From Candidatus Gastranaerophilales bacterium (GTDB taxonomy: Bacteria > Cyanobacteriota > Vampirovibrionia > Gastranaerophilales > Gastranaerophilaceae), in contig UNSJ01000023.1 of the NCBI GenBank assembly GCA_900548405.1, positions 1 through 29,487 on the forward strand: a DNA stretch of 29,487 nt. The letters are read 5' to 3'. The translations under genes and the position numbers were made by a program. The notes beneath the pieces were generated by a model. That model ran no database searches. It saw nothing but the letters and a program-made list of their open reading frames with translations, and was not told where the DNA came from. How positions within the stretch are numbered: position 1 is the first letter of the stretch; the number at the start of each line of letters is the position of its first letter. Positions 7,225-16,021 of the stretch are shown here, one piece after another.

Positions 7225-9024
7225 TTATGCAATAGTTACCAAAACATCTCCGTTTTTAACCTTGCTGCCAACTTCTATTTCAACAGAAGTTACAGTACCT
7301 GATACAGGAGATTTAATTTCAGTTTCCATTTTCATTGCTTCGACTACGGCAATAACGTCACCTTCTGCGACTGAATCATTGATTGAAACTAATACTTTTA
7401 AGACAACACCGGGTAATGCTGCTTTAACAGGTTTACCTTCGCCTGCAGGAGTTGACACTGCTTCGATACCTGCTTTAACGCCGATATCATATAATTTACC
7501 GTTAACAGTAGCTTTATTGCCTTCAATAGCAACAGCATACTTTTTACCGTTTACGGTAACAGTGTAACCGTCAGATGAAGAACCTTCTGATTCAACAGGA
7601 GCATCAGCAGATTTTTTGTTAACTGATACAGTTCCTTTACCAAGCAAGAAATTAATACCTTTGTCTTCTTTAGCGTCCTTACAAGCTGCAGCAATGAATA
7701 AGTTTTCATCAGTTACAGGCAAGCCTGCTGCTTTCAATCTGTCTTCAGCTGCTTTTAAGCCTTTTTCAGGATCTTTTTCATTAATATCAACAACTTTTTC
7801 AGTTGTAGGTTCAAGACCTAACTTTTCAGAAGCCCATTTAACCAATTCAGCATCAGGCTCGCAAGGTGTTTTACCAAAATATCCCAAAAGCATTCTGCCG
7901 TAACCCGGGTTAACTTGTGACCAAGGCTCGCTGATTGTATTTAAGAAAGCTTGTTGAGCGTAGAACTGAGAAACAGGAGTAACTGATGTTCCAAAACCGC
8001 CTCTTGCAACAACTTCTTTCATATGTTTAATCAATTCCGGGAATTTATCAACCATACCCATATCTTTTAACTGGTTAATAGTTGTAGCAGTTGCACCGCC
8101 CGGTAACGGAGCTTGAATAAGGATAGGGTTAACTGCCAAAGATACAGGGGAAATAGGATAATCTTTCATGCATTCTTTAAAGATTTCTTCAGTTTCCATA
8201 ATCTTTTGGATATCAAGTCCCAAATCGTATTCTGTGCCTCTTAAAGCATGCCACATTGAAATAATATCAGGCTGACCGGTACCGCCTGAAACAGGTTTCA
8301 TAGCCAGGTCAATTCCGTCAGCACCGCCGTCAAGAGCTGCCAAATAAGCAGCTAAGCCTGTACCTGCAGTTTCATGAGAGTGGAATCTGATGTGAGCATC
8401 AGGTCCAAGAATTTCTCTTGTGCGTTTAACTGTTTCATAAACTTTTCTCGGAGTAGAAGTACCTGAAGCATCTTTGAATGCTAAACTGTCAAACGGAATA
8501 CCTGCATCAAGGATATTTCTTAAAACTTTTTCATAAAAATCAACATCATGAGCACCTTCACAACCGTATGGAAGTTCCATCATTGTGATTGTAACTTCGT
8601 GATTCATACCGTGTTTTTTAATACTGTTAGCCGAATCAATTAAGTTATTAACATCATTCAATGCATCAAAGTTTCTAACAACATTAACTCCGTGTTTTGC
8701 AAACATTTTTGCGTGTAAATCAATAACATCACGTGGTTGAGAATTTAATCCTACAACGTTAACTCCTCGTGCCAATGATTGTAATTTAACATCAGGTCCC
8801 ACAGCTGCTCTGATTTTATCCATAGTTTCAAATGCATTTTCGTTACAGAAGAAAATAGGAGCTTGAAATCTTGCACCGCCTGCAGTTTCAAAGTGAGTTA
8901 AACCTGCATTAACTGCAGCCTGCAAAGCAGGAATAAAGTCATCAACCAACACCTTAGCCCCGTAAATTGATTGGAAACCGTCTCTAAATGAGGTATCCAT
9001 AACCTTAATAAGTTTTTTAGCCAT
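7225..9024 (-). CDS. oadA: Oxaloacetate decarboxylase-type alpha subunit (carboxyltransferase + biotin carrier)
   Basis: The 599-aa protein has an N-terminal DRE-TIM carboxyltransferase domain of the pyruvate carboxylase / OadA / transcarboxylase-5S type (about residues 5-300), a conserved carboxylase domain to about 460, a Ser/Gly-rich linker (about 488-495) and a C-terminal biotinyl domain with VEAMKMET (biotinylated K565). Expected metal-site elements are present: D15 in DTSFRDGFQ, a Lys in SLAFKDASG and H-x-H in FHSHETAG. It transfers carboxyl from the substrate, presumably oxaloacetate, to biotin and hands it to OadB. The catalytic segment is divergent: the usual R-D-A-H-Q-S is R-D-G-F-Q-S, and the usual S-M-S segment is VSGGTGQPD. 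It therefore belongs to an atypical subclass, and the substrate is less certain than the fold. It lies 29 bases after oadG. Confidence 0.88.
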   Translation of the reverse strand: MAKKLIKVMDTSFRDGFQSIYGAKVLVDDFIPALQAAVNAGLTHFETAGGARFQAPIFFCNENAFETMDKIRAAVGPDVKLQSLARGVNVVGLNSQPRDVIDLHAKMFAKHGVNVVRNFDALNDVNNLIDSANSIKKHGMNHEVTITMMELPYGCEGAHDVDFYEKVLRNILDAGIPFDSLAFKDASGTSTPRKVYETVKRTREILGPDAHIRFHSHETAGTGLAAYLAALDGGADGIDLAMKPVSGGTGQPDIISMWHALRGTEYDLGLDIQKIMETEEIFKECMKDYPISPVSLAVNPILIQAPLPGGATATTINQLKDMGMVDKFPELIKHMKEVVARGGFGTSVTPVSQFYAQQAFLNTISEPWSQVNPGYGRMLLGYFGKTPCEPDAELVKWASEKLGLEPTTEKVVDINEKDPEKGLKAAEDRLKAAGLPVTDENLFIAAACKDAKEDKGINFLLGKGTVSVNKKSADAPVESEGSSSDGYTVTVNGKKYAVAIEGNKATVNGKLYDIGVKAGIEAVSTPAGEGKPVKAALPGVVLKVLVSINDSVAEGDVIAVVEAMKMETEIKSPVSGTVTSVEIEVGSKVKNGDVLVTIA

Positions 9025-9053
9025 ATTTTATATCCTTTCAATTATAATTTACA

Positions 9054-9287
9054 CTATTTTCTTGCAAGTACAGCTGCAACAACAGCAGCTATTACAGCTT
9101 CATCCCCTGCAGATGATTTAGCAGATTTTCTCTCTACAATTTCCACTTTTTCAGGGAAGAGCTTGTTTAAATATTTAACTAACGCTGACATCCCGAACAT
9201 AGCTGCAACAAGCACACATAGAAATGAAATCACAAAGCCCATTCCTAAAAGCATTAATTCCAGCCCCATTAATAAATTTTCTGTCAT
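9054..9287 (-). CDS. oadG: Oxaloacetate decarboxylase gamma subunit
   Basis: The 77-aa protein has a single N-terminal membrane helix (about residues 8-36, LMLLGMGFVISFLCVLVAAMFGMSALV), followed by a short charged and Ala-rich tail (EAVIAAVVAAVLARK). This is the size and layout of OadG, which anchors alpha to beta and helps assemble the Na+ pump. TAGGAGA precedes the ATG. The start overlaps the birA stop as ATGA (9284-9287), so the two are translationally coupled, and oadA follows after 29 bases. Gamma subunits are weakly conserved, so the call relies on topology plus position. Confidence 0.85.
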   Translation of the reverse strand: MTENLLMGLELMLLGMGFVISFLCVLVAAMFGMSALVKYLNKLFPEKVEIVERKSAKSSAGDEAVIAAVVAAVLARK

Positions 9288-10003
9288 AATATATCTCCTA
9301 TTGTTAATACGAATTCTTTTTGATTATTGCTCATAACCAGTTCACCTTTATCATTAATAGCTTTGGCTATGCCGCATTTTTTATCGTTAAAAACCTGTAC
9401 GCATATTTCTGTATCTAAAAAACAGGTTCTTGAAATGTAATCATTTTTAATAAGTTCAAAACCTTTTTGTAAAAAATTATCATAATCAGCAAAAAATTCT
9501 TCTGCTAATTTGTCTAAAAATAAATTAACATCAACCGATTTTGATATTTCTAAATTTAATGAAGTTGCTTCTTTATCAATTATAGAAGCCAAATCTTTTT
9601 CGGATGTATTTAAATTAACGCCTATACCAAGAACAAGCCCTTTAAAAAGACTTCCCTGCATGACAGTTTCTGAAAGAATGCCCGCAATTTTCTTACCGTT
9701 AATTAAAACATCATTAGGCCATTTTATTTGAGGTTTAAGACCATATTCTTCAAGTATTTTGCACAAAACAACAGATAAATATTGAGTTAAGTTAGAATAG
9801 ACTTCATTAAAAGAATTTGAAGGTTTTAACACAAAAGTTAAAAATAAATTACCCTCTCCGAGATTAACCCAGGTTCGCTGTAATCTGCCTCTTCCTGCCG
9901 TTTGATTAGCGGCATGGACAATAGACTTATCGGCTAAATTTTCAATATTTGATTTAGCATATAAGTTTGTAGAATCCACCTCTGACAGGTATATCTTTTT
10001 CAT
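9284..10003 (-). CDS. birA: Biotin--[biotin carboxyl-carrier protein] ligase, without DNA-binding domain
   Basis: The 239-aa enzyme activates biotin to biotinyl-AMP and attaches it to the Lys of an A-M-K-M motif, here most obviously K565 of the adjacent OadA. Family motifs are EVDSTN near the N-terminus, QTAGRGRLQRTW (residues 34-45, the biotinyl-AMP-binding loop), LKPQIKWPNDVLINGKKIAGIL and VLGIGVNLN. There is no N-terminal helix-turn-helix, so it is a monofunctional group I ligase and not a repressor. ATG 10003 is preferred over an upstream TTG at 10015 because GAGGGAG lies directly before it. It is the first gene of the decarboxylase operon and overlaps oadG by four bases. It diverges from the ATP synthase operon. 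Confidence 0.94.
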   Translation of the reverse strand: MKKIYLSEVDSTNLYAKSNIENLADKSIVHAANQTAGRGRLQRTWVNLGEGNLFLTFVLKPSNSFNEVYSNLTQYLSVVLCKILEEYGLKPQIKWPNDVLINGKKIAGILSETVMQGSLFKGLVLGIGVNLNTSEKDLASIIDKEATSLNLEISKSVDVNLFLDKLAEEFFADYDNFLQKGFELIKNDYISRTCFLDTEICVQVFNDKKCGIAKAINDKGELVMSNNQKEFVLTIGDIL

Positions 10004-10060
10004 TATCTCCCTCAAAACGAAACTCTCTATATAAATAATTCTACTTCAAACAAAAAAAAT

Positions 10061-10089
10061 TTGCGATTTTTTTTTCACGGAGTTAAAAT
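10061..10089 (+). promoter_or_regulatory. Predicted promoter of the ATP synthase operon
   Basis: TTGCGA (10061-10066) and TAAAAT (10084-10089) are spaced by exactly 17 bases, matching the sigma-70 consensus at 4 of 6 and 5 of 6 positions. The start would fall near 10096, just before the AAGGGAGAG ribosome binding site of atpB. The region lies in the divergent gap between birA and atpB. Confidence 0.6.
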
Positions 10090-10109
10090 AAATTCACAAG
10101 GGAGAGAAC

Positions 10110-10799
10110 ATGGAACATTGGATTTACAAATTGAATATTGCAGGGCATACTATGTCCTTAAATATGGATACTTTGATTACTATGTGGGTGACCATGATTT
10201 TACTTATTATTATGGCTTTGATAGTCACCCGAAAAACATCAATTTTCCCTACTAAATTGCAGGTCATAGGCGAAAGTATCGTTAACTATTTTGCAGGAGT
10301 TACAAAGGCAAGTATGGGTGAAACTGAAGCAAGAAGACACATGCCTTTAATCTTAACTTTGTTTATGTTCATCCTGACTGCAAACCTTGTAGGTCAGCTT
10401 CCCTGGCACTTAATACATTTAAAGACAGGTGAACTTGCATCACCAAATAATGATATTAATATGACAGCAGCAATGGCTATTGTTGTTTCATTGTATTATA
10501 TATATTACGGAGTTAAAAGAAAGGGATTTCACTTCTTTGTTCACGGATTCAGCATTGACGGTATTATAATTACACTTGTTGATACGCTTGAATTGTTTGT
10601 AAGACCTTTTTCTCTTGCACTCCGACTTTTTGCAAACATTTTTGCAGGAGAAGTTCTTGTGTTTACAATTGTAGGAATGGTAGCTTATTTTGCTCCGCTG
10701 CCTTTCATGCTGTTTGAGCTTTTTGTAGCTTTAATTCAGGCACTTGTATTCACACTGTTATCAACAACATACATTTCAATGGCAATAAAAGAAGAGTAA
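10110..10799 (+). CDS. atpB: ATP synthase F0 subunit a
   Basis: The 229-aa polytopic membrane protein forms the ion half-channels of F0 beside the c ring. The essential arginine is R172 in ALRLFANIFAGE, the family signature. Five or six membrane helices are visible, with LILTLFMFILTANLVGQLPW in the middle and the final FVALIQALVFTLLSTTYI. Length is typical of the short bacterial form. AAGGGAGAG precedes the ATG. It is the first gene of a seven-gene operon (a, c, b', b, delta, alpha, gamma) with no atpI-like gene before it in this window. An overlapping frame starting at 10061 is not coding. Confidence 0.96.
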   Translation: MEHWIYKLNIAGHTMSLNMDTLITMWVTMILLIIMALIVTRKTSIFPTKLQVIGESIVNYFAGVTKASMGETEARRHMPLILTLFMFILTANLVGQLPWHLIHLKTGELASPNNDINMTAAMAIVVSLYYIYYGVKRKGFHFFVHGFSIDGIIITLVDTLELFVRPFSLALRLFANIFAGEVLVFTIVGMVAYFAPLPFMLFELFVALIQALVFTLLSTTYISMAIKEE

Positions 10800-10819
10800 T
10801 ATAAAAAAGGAGAAAAATT

Positions 10820-11062
10820 ATGGCAGTTGAACAATTAGCAACATTGGATTTAGCTAAATTAGGCGCAGGTATTGCAATCGGCTTTGGTGCAATAGGCGGA
10901 GGTTTAGGCTTAGGTATTGCAACAAAAGGTGTTTTGGACGCTATTGCAAGACAACCTGAAATTAAAGATGAAGCTTTCAAAAACTTCATTATCGGTGCAG
11001 GTTTGGCGGAAGCAACAGCTATTTATGCGTTGCTTGTAGCTATGTTATTAATCTTTGCTTAA
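10820..11062 (+). CDS. atpE: ATP synthase F0 subunit c (rotor ring)
   Basis: The 80-aa hairpin of two membrane helices is joined by the polar loop ARQPEIKDE. The ion-binding carboxylate is E64 in GLAEATAIY. Compared with Na+-type c subunits such as that of Ilyobacter, the position of the ligand Gln in helix 1 is Leu (L31) and the Ser after the Glu is Ala (A65), while the Thr and Tyr are kept (T66, Y69). This suggests proton rather than Na+ coupling. The glycine-rich helix 1 (GFGAIGGGLGLG) is as expected for ring packing. AAAGGAGAA precedes the ATG. Confidence 0.96.
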   Translation: MAVEQLATLDLAKLGAGIAIGFGAIGGGLGLGIATKGVLDAIARQPEIKDEAFKNFIIGAGLAEATAIYALLVAMLLIFA

Positions 11063-11090
11063 TCAATAATAAATTTACAAAGGAAAAACA

Positions 11091-11561
11091 ATGTTAGAAT
11101 TTAACGCAACATTTTTAGTATCAATGATTAGTTTTATCGTATTCATAATTATAATGAATGCTATATTTTACAAGCCCATTTTAGGTGTTATTGAAGAAAG
11201 AGAGAACTTCATTAATGACCACTATAATGATGCGAAAAATTCTAAGGATAAAGCCCAAAGCTTGCTTGAGCAAAAAGAAAAACGCTTAAATGATACTTTG
11301 TCTGAATCAAAGAAAATTGTTTCAGACAAAGTTAATGAAGCAAACGAAAAAGCAAAATCAATTACTGATGATGCAAAAGCTGATTCTGCAAATAAAATTC
11401 AGTCTGCTAAAAAAGAGCTTCATGAAAAAGAAGTTCAAACCGCAGAAGAACTGAAAAACAATGTTAAAGATTTGGCTGAAAGCATTTCTTCTAAAATATT
11501 AGGCGAAAATATTACCATAGATAATATTGATTATGACATTGTAAATAAGGTGCTTAAATGA
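11091..11561 (+). CDS. ATP synthase F0 subunit b' (first of two b-type subunits)
   Basis: The 156-aa protein has one N-terminal membrane helix (about residues 6-25) followed by a long charged coiled coil, the peripheral stalk layout. The segment FNATFLVSMISFIVFIIIMN followed by AIFYKPILGVIEERENFI is very like the b' subunit of cyanobacteria and chloroplasts (LNAIFYKP...ERxxYI). It lies between c and a second b gene, the same order as in cyanobacteria. Its stop overlaps the start of the next gene as ATGA (11558-11561). The naming as b' is by position and similarity. Confidence 0.88.
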   Translation: MLEFNATFLVSMISFIVFIIIMNAIFYKPILGVIEERENFINDHYNDAKNSKDKAQSLLEQKEKRLNDTLSESKKIVSDKVNEANEKAKSITDDAKADSANKIQSAKKELHEKEVQTAEELKNNVKDLAESISSKILGENITIDNIDYDIVNKVLK

Positions 11562-12055
11562 ATACTGTTATACATATATGGGACATACTCGTAAAAAGCA
11601 ATACATTTAATTTTATTGTAATGCTTTTCATACTTGGCTGGATTGTTAAAAAATTCGCAATAAAAGACAGCCTGGAAGGATTGAAAAACAGTGTGATTAA
11701 TTCTATTGAAAAGGCTAAAGAAGAAAAAGAAAATGCAAAACTTGAGCTTCAAAAGGCTGAAAAATCAGTAGAAAACCTTGAGGAAGAAATATCTTCAAGG
11801 ATTAAAAGCGCAAAACAGCACGCTGAAAATGTTGCTGAAAATATTCTTTTAAAAACAGAAGATAAAATAAAGCAAATTGAAAACAATATTCATAGAGCAG
11901 TAGAAGCTGAAGAAAAAACTATCTCGGCTAAACTTGCTTCAAAAACAGCAAAAGCATCGTCAGAACTTGCAAAAAATCATATAAAATCAATGTTAAAAGC
12001 TCATCCTGAGCTTCACAAAAAATATATTGAACAAAGCATTGAAGAATTAGGATAA
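11558..12055 (+). CDS. atpF: ATP synthase F0 subunit b (second b-type subunit)
   Basis: The 165-aa protein has one N-terminal membrane segment (about residues 16-32, FNFIVMLFILGWIVKKF) and then an uninterrupted charged helical region rich in Lys, Glu and Ala, which dimerises with b' to form the peripheral stalk. It starts within the stop of the b' gene and is followed after four bases by the delta gene. Two unequal b subunits are characteristic of cyanobacteria, chloroplasts and some photosynthetic proteobacteria. Confidence 0.9.
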   Translation: MNTVIHIWDILVKSNTFNFIVMLFILGWIVKKFAIKDSLEGLKNSVINSIEKAKEEKENAKLELQKAEKSVENLEEEISSRIKSAKQHAENVAENILLKTEDKIKQIENNIHRAVEAEEKTISAKLASKTAKASSELAKNHIKSMLKAHPELHKKYIEQSIEELG

Positions 12056-12059
12056 ACCA

Positions 12060-14127
<2,068 letters not shown>

Positions 14128-14154
14128 GAAAGGCTGCTTGGCAGTGTGGTATAA

Positions 14155-15087
14155 ATGAGTAACCTTAAAGATATAAAAAACAGAATACAAAGCGTAAAAA
14201 GTACACAAAAAATTACACGTGCAATGAAAATGGTAGCTGCCGCAAAGGTAAAAAAGGCGGAAAATACCGTTAAAGCTTCACGTCCGTTTACGCATGAATT
14301 AACTTCTATGTTCAGAAAGCTTTTGACATCAGTAGACGGTTACAGTGCACAAAACTTAAAAATTAAAACAGCAATTGATAATTATCCTGAGCTGTTAGCT
14401 GTCAGAGAAGTAAAATCCGTAGGGCTTCTTGCTATCACCTCTAACAAAGGATTAGCAGGTGCTTATAACGCGAACGTTATCAGAAAAACCTTAAAAACCA
14501 TTGAAGATTACAATAATCAAGGAATAAGAACAGTCTTGTTTGTAGTAGGACAAAAAGGTATTTCTACTTTAAAACGTAAATGCAAAGATTTTGACTGCGA
14601 ATTTGCCAAAACATATCTAAATGTTGCCAACAATCCGTCAGGAGAAGGCGCAAAAATAATAATAGAAGATATGGCTGAATATTATGTAAATAAACAAATA
14701 GACAAAATTGAAATTATAACAACAAGATTCAAAAACATGATGAGTTACTTTGTAGAAAGCTGGGAAGTTCTGCCTTTAAAAGGTGTTAACGAGGATTATG
14801 AACGCAGACATGATAATGTTCTTGATCCTTTAATGGAATTTATTCCCGACATGCACAGTATCTTACAAAAAGTAGTCCCAATGTATATGACCAATATTTT
14901 TTACCAATCATTACTTGAAGCTCAGGCAAGCGAACTTGCAAGCCGTATGACAGCTATGTCAGCCGCATCTAATAACGCTGAAAAGATGATTAATGATTTA
15001 TCGGTTGAATACAATAAGACAAGACAATTTGCAATTACGCAGGAAATTATAGAAGTAGTTTCCGGCGCAAATGCACAGCTCGGATAA
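14155..15087 (+). CDS. atpG: ATP synthase F1 subunit gamma (central shaft)
   Basis: The 310-aa protein has the two terminal coiled-coil helices of the rotor shaft: N-terminal NLKDIKNRIQSVKSTQKITRAMKMVAAAKVKKAE and C-terminal ASELASRMTAMSAASNNAEKMINDLSVEYNKTRQFAITQEIIEVVSGA. The central segment includes SNKGLAGAYNANVIR. At 310 aa it is somewhat longer than the roughly 285-290 aa of enteric gamma, close to cyanobacterial lengths. It ends the operon; atpD and atpC do not follow, and a convergent regulator gene lies 10 bases away. Confidence 0.96.
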   Translation: MSNLKDIKNRIQSVKSTQKITRAMKMVAAAKVKKAENTVKASRPFTHELTSMFRKLLTSVDGYSAQNLKIKTAIDNYPELLAVREVKSVGLLAITSNKGLAGAYNANVIRKTLKTIEDYNNQGIRTVLFVVGQKGISTLKRKCKDFDCEFAKTYLNVANNPSGEGAKIIIEDMAEYYVNKQIDKIEIITTRFKNMMSYFVESWEVLPLKGVNEDYERRHDNVLDPLMEFIPDMHSILQKVVPMYMTNIFYQSLLEAQASELASRMTAMSAASNNAEKMINDLSVEYNKTRQFAITQEIIEVVSGANAQLG

Positions 15088-15097
15088 AATAAGCCTT

Positions 15098-15316
15098 TTA
15101 TAAAGGTAATAATTTATCTAACGTAACACCAAGTGCTTTTGCAATATTTGCAACCACAAGTATCGTAGGGCAAACTCTTTCGTTTTCAATTCTATATAAA
15201 TGCTGAGGAGTAATATCAGCTTGTTCCGCCAAAAACTCTTGTGAAATTTTCTTTCTGGCTCTTTCTACTCTAATATTTTCTGCAAGAATTTTTAAAGTTT
15301 TCTCTTTATCTAACAT
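15098..15316 (-). CDS. XRE-family helix-turn-helix transcriptional regulator
   Basis: The 72-aa protein is essentially one Cro/C1-type DNA-binding domain: ENIRVERARKKISQEFLAEQADITPQHLYRIENERVCPTILVVANIAKALGVTLDKLL, covering the five-helix fold with no effector domain. It is divergent from, and 97 bases away from, the broken membrane-protein gene at 15414, and could act on the consensus promoter between them. No Shine-Dalgarno sequence is seen before its ATG at 15316. The 3' end nearly meets atpG (10 bases). Its target is unknown. Confidence 0.9.
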   Translation of the reverse strand: MLDKEKTLKILAENIRVERARKKISQEFLAEQADITPQHLYRIENERVCPTILVVANIAKALGVTLDKLLPL

Positions 15317-15335
15317 ACTAATTATTGTACAGTTA

Positions 15336-15363
15336 TTGACAAAAAAATATCACGGCATATAAT
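15336..15363 (+). promoter_or_regulatory. Perfect-consensus sigma-70 promoter
   Basis: TTGACA (15336-15341) and TATAAT (15358-15363) are both exact consensus hexamers with a 16-base spacer. The start would fall near 15370, about 44 bases before the ATG at 15414, which has a GAGGG ribosome binding site. It lies in the gap shared with the divergent XRE regulator. Confidence 0.8.
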
Positions 15364-15413
15364 TTAATTACTGAACATATATGTTTATTATTTAAATATA
15401 AATGAGGGCATGA

Positions 15414-16008
15414 ATGCACAAAAAAATACTCATAATATTATTGACAGCAACAGTCATAGCAGTGACAGCAGTTTTCATGCTCGTTGCAAAATATGTTTTT
15501 TATAATGACTATATAAAAAGACAGAATAGTACAATAAAATTTAAAAACTTTATTTGATGAAGCCTTATCGCATTATAATCCTAATGAAGACGAGTACGAA
15601 GATGAATCCGAATTTATAACCAAATATATAAAGCCATACGCTAAAAACTCACAAATAATACTAACAAAAAATGAATTAGGGGAAAATATTACATCGCTCA
15701 AGTTCTCTGACGGAGCAGAACTGTACATTAAAAGGGATATGTGTTATCTTATTTATTTTGATTTAAACGGCGAAGAAAAACCTAATGTTGAAGGCAGCGA
15801 CAAATTTAGGTTTATTCTTTGCCTTTATCCTAATGCTTGTAAAATTCCTGTTAATAAAATTACTGCTTTTGACTGCACAAGCCGAAAAAATTATGACAGA
15901 AATAAGCTTTACGGTTTATGCAAATACTACGGAACACATTGTTCACAGCTTATTGAATATGACAACTGGGAGATAAAATACGATTATCCTATGAATACAT
16001 CATATTAA
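15414..16008 (+). pseudogene. Frameshifted gene for a single-pass membrane-anchored protein
   Basis: The ATG at 15414 opens a 47-aa frame: MHKK, a membrane helix (about residues 4-27, ILIILLTATVIAVTAVFMLVA) and then a short polar stretch, ending at TGA 15555-15557. A second frame is open from 15538 to the stop at 16008 and continues naturally (LKTLFDEALSHYNPNEDEYEDE, then a Cys-containing, Tyr-rich domain ending near NWEIKYDYPMNTSY). Removing one base in the homopolymers around 15536-15547 (AAAA, TTT, AAAAA) joins both parts into one protein of about 197 aa. So this is one gene interrupted by a +1 frameshift: a real mutation, a variable tract or a sequencing error. The family was not recognised. 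It is expected to be inner-membrane anchored with the soluble part outside. It is convergent with the gene at 16022. Confidence 0.7.
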
Positions 16009-16021
16009 ACTGCAAATAATA

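Noticed and set aside
10061..10255. 64-aa open frame overlapping the start of atpB
   Set aside because: It lies out of frame with atpB, covers the predicted atp promoter and has no ribosome binding site; atpB has a strong one.
15092..15108. Small hairpin CCTTT-TAT-AAAGG between atpG and the XRE gene as a terminator
   Set aside because: The stem is only five weak pairs, has no T-run on either strand and overlaps the 3' codons of the XRE gene.
15530..15560. Programmed ribosomal frameshifting at the broken membrane-protein gene
   Set aside because: The needed shift is +1, no classic slippery heptamer with a downstream stem fits, and a simple one-base homopolymer change explains it.
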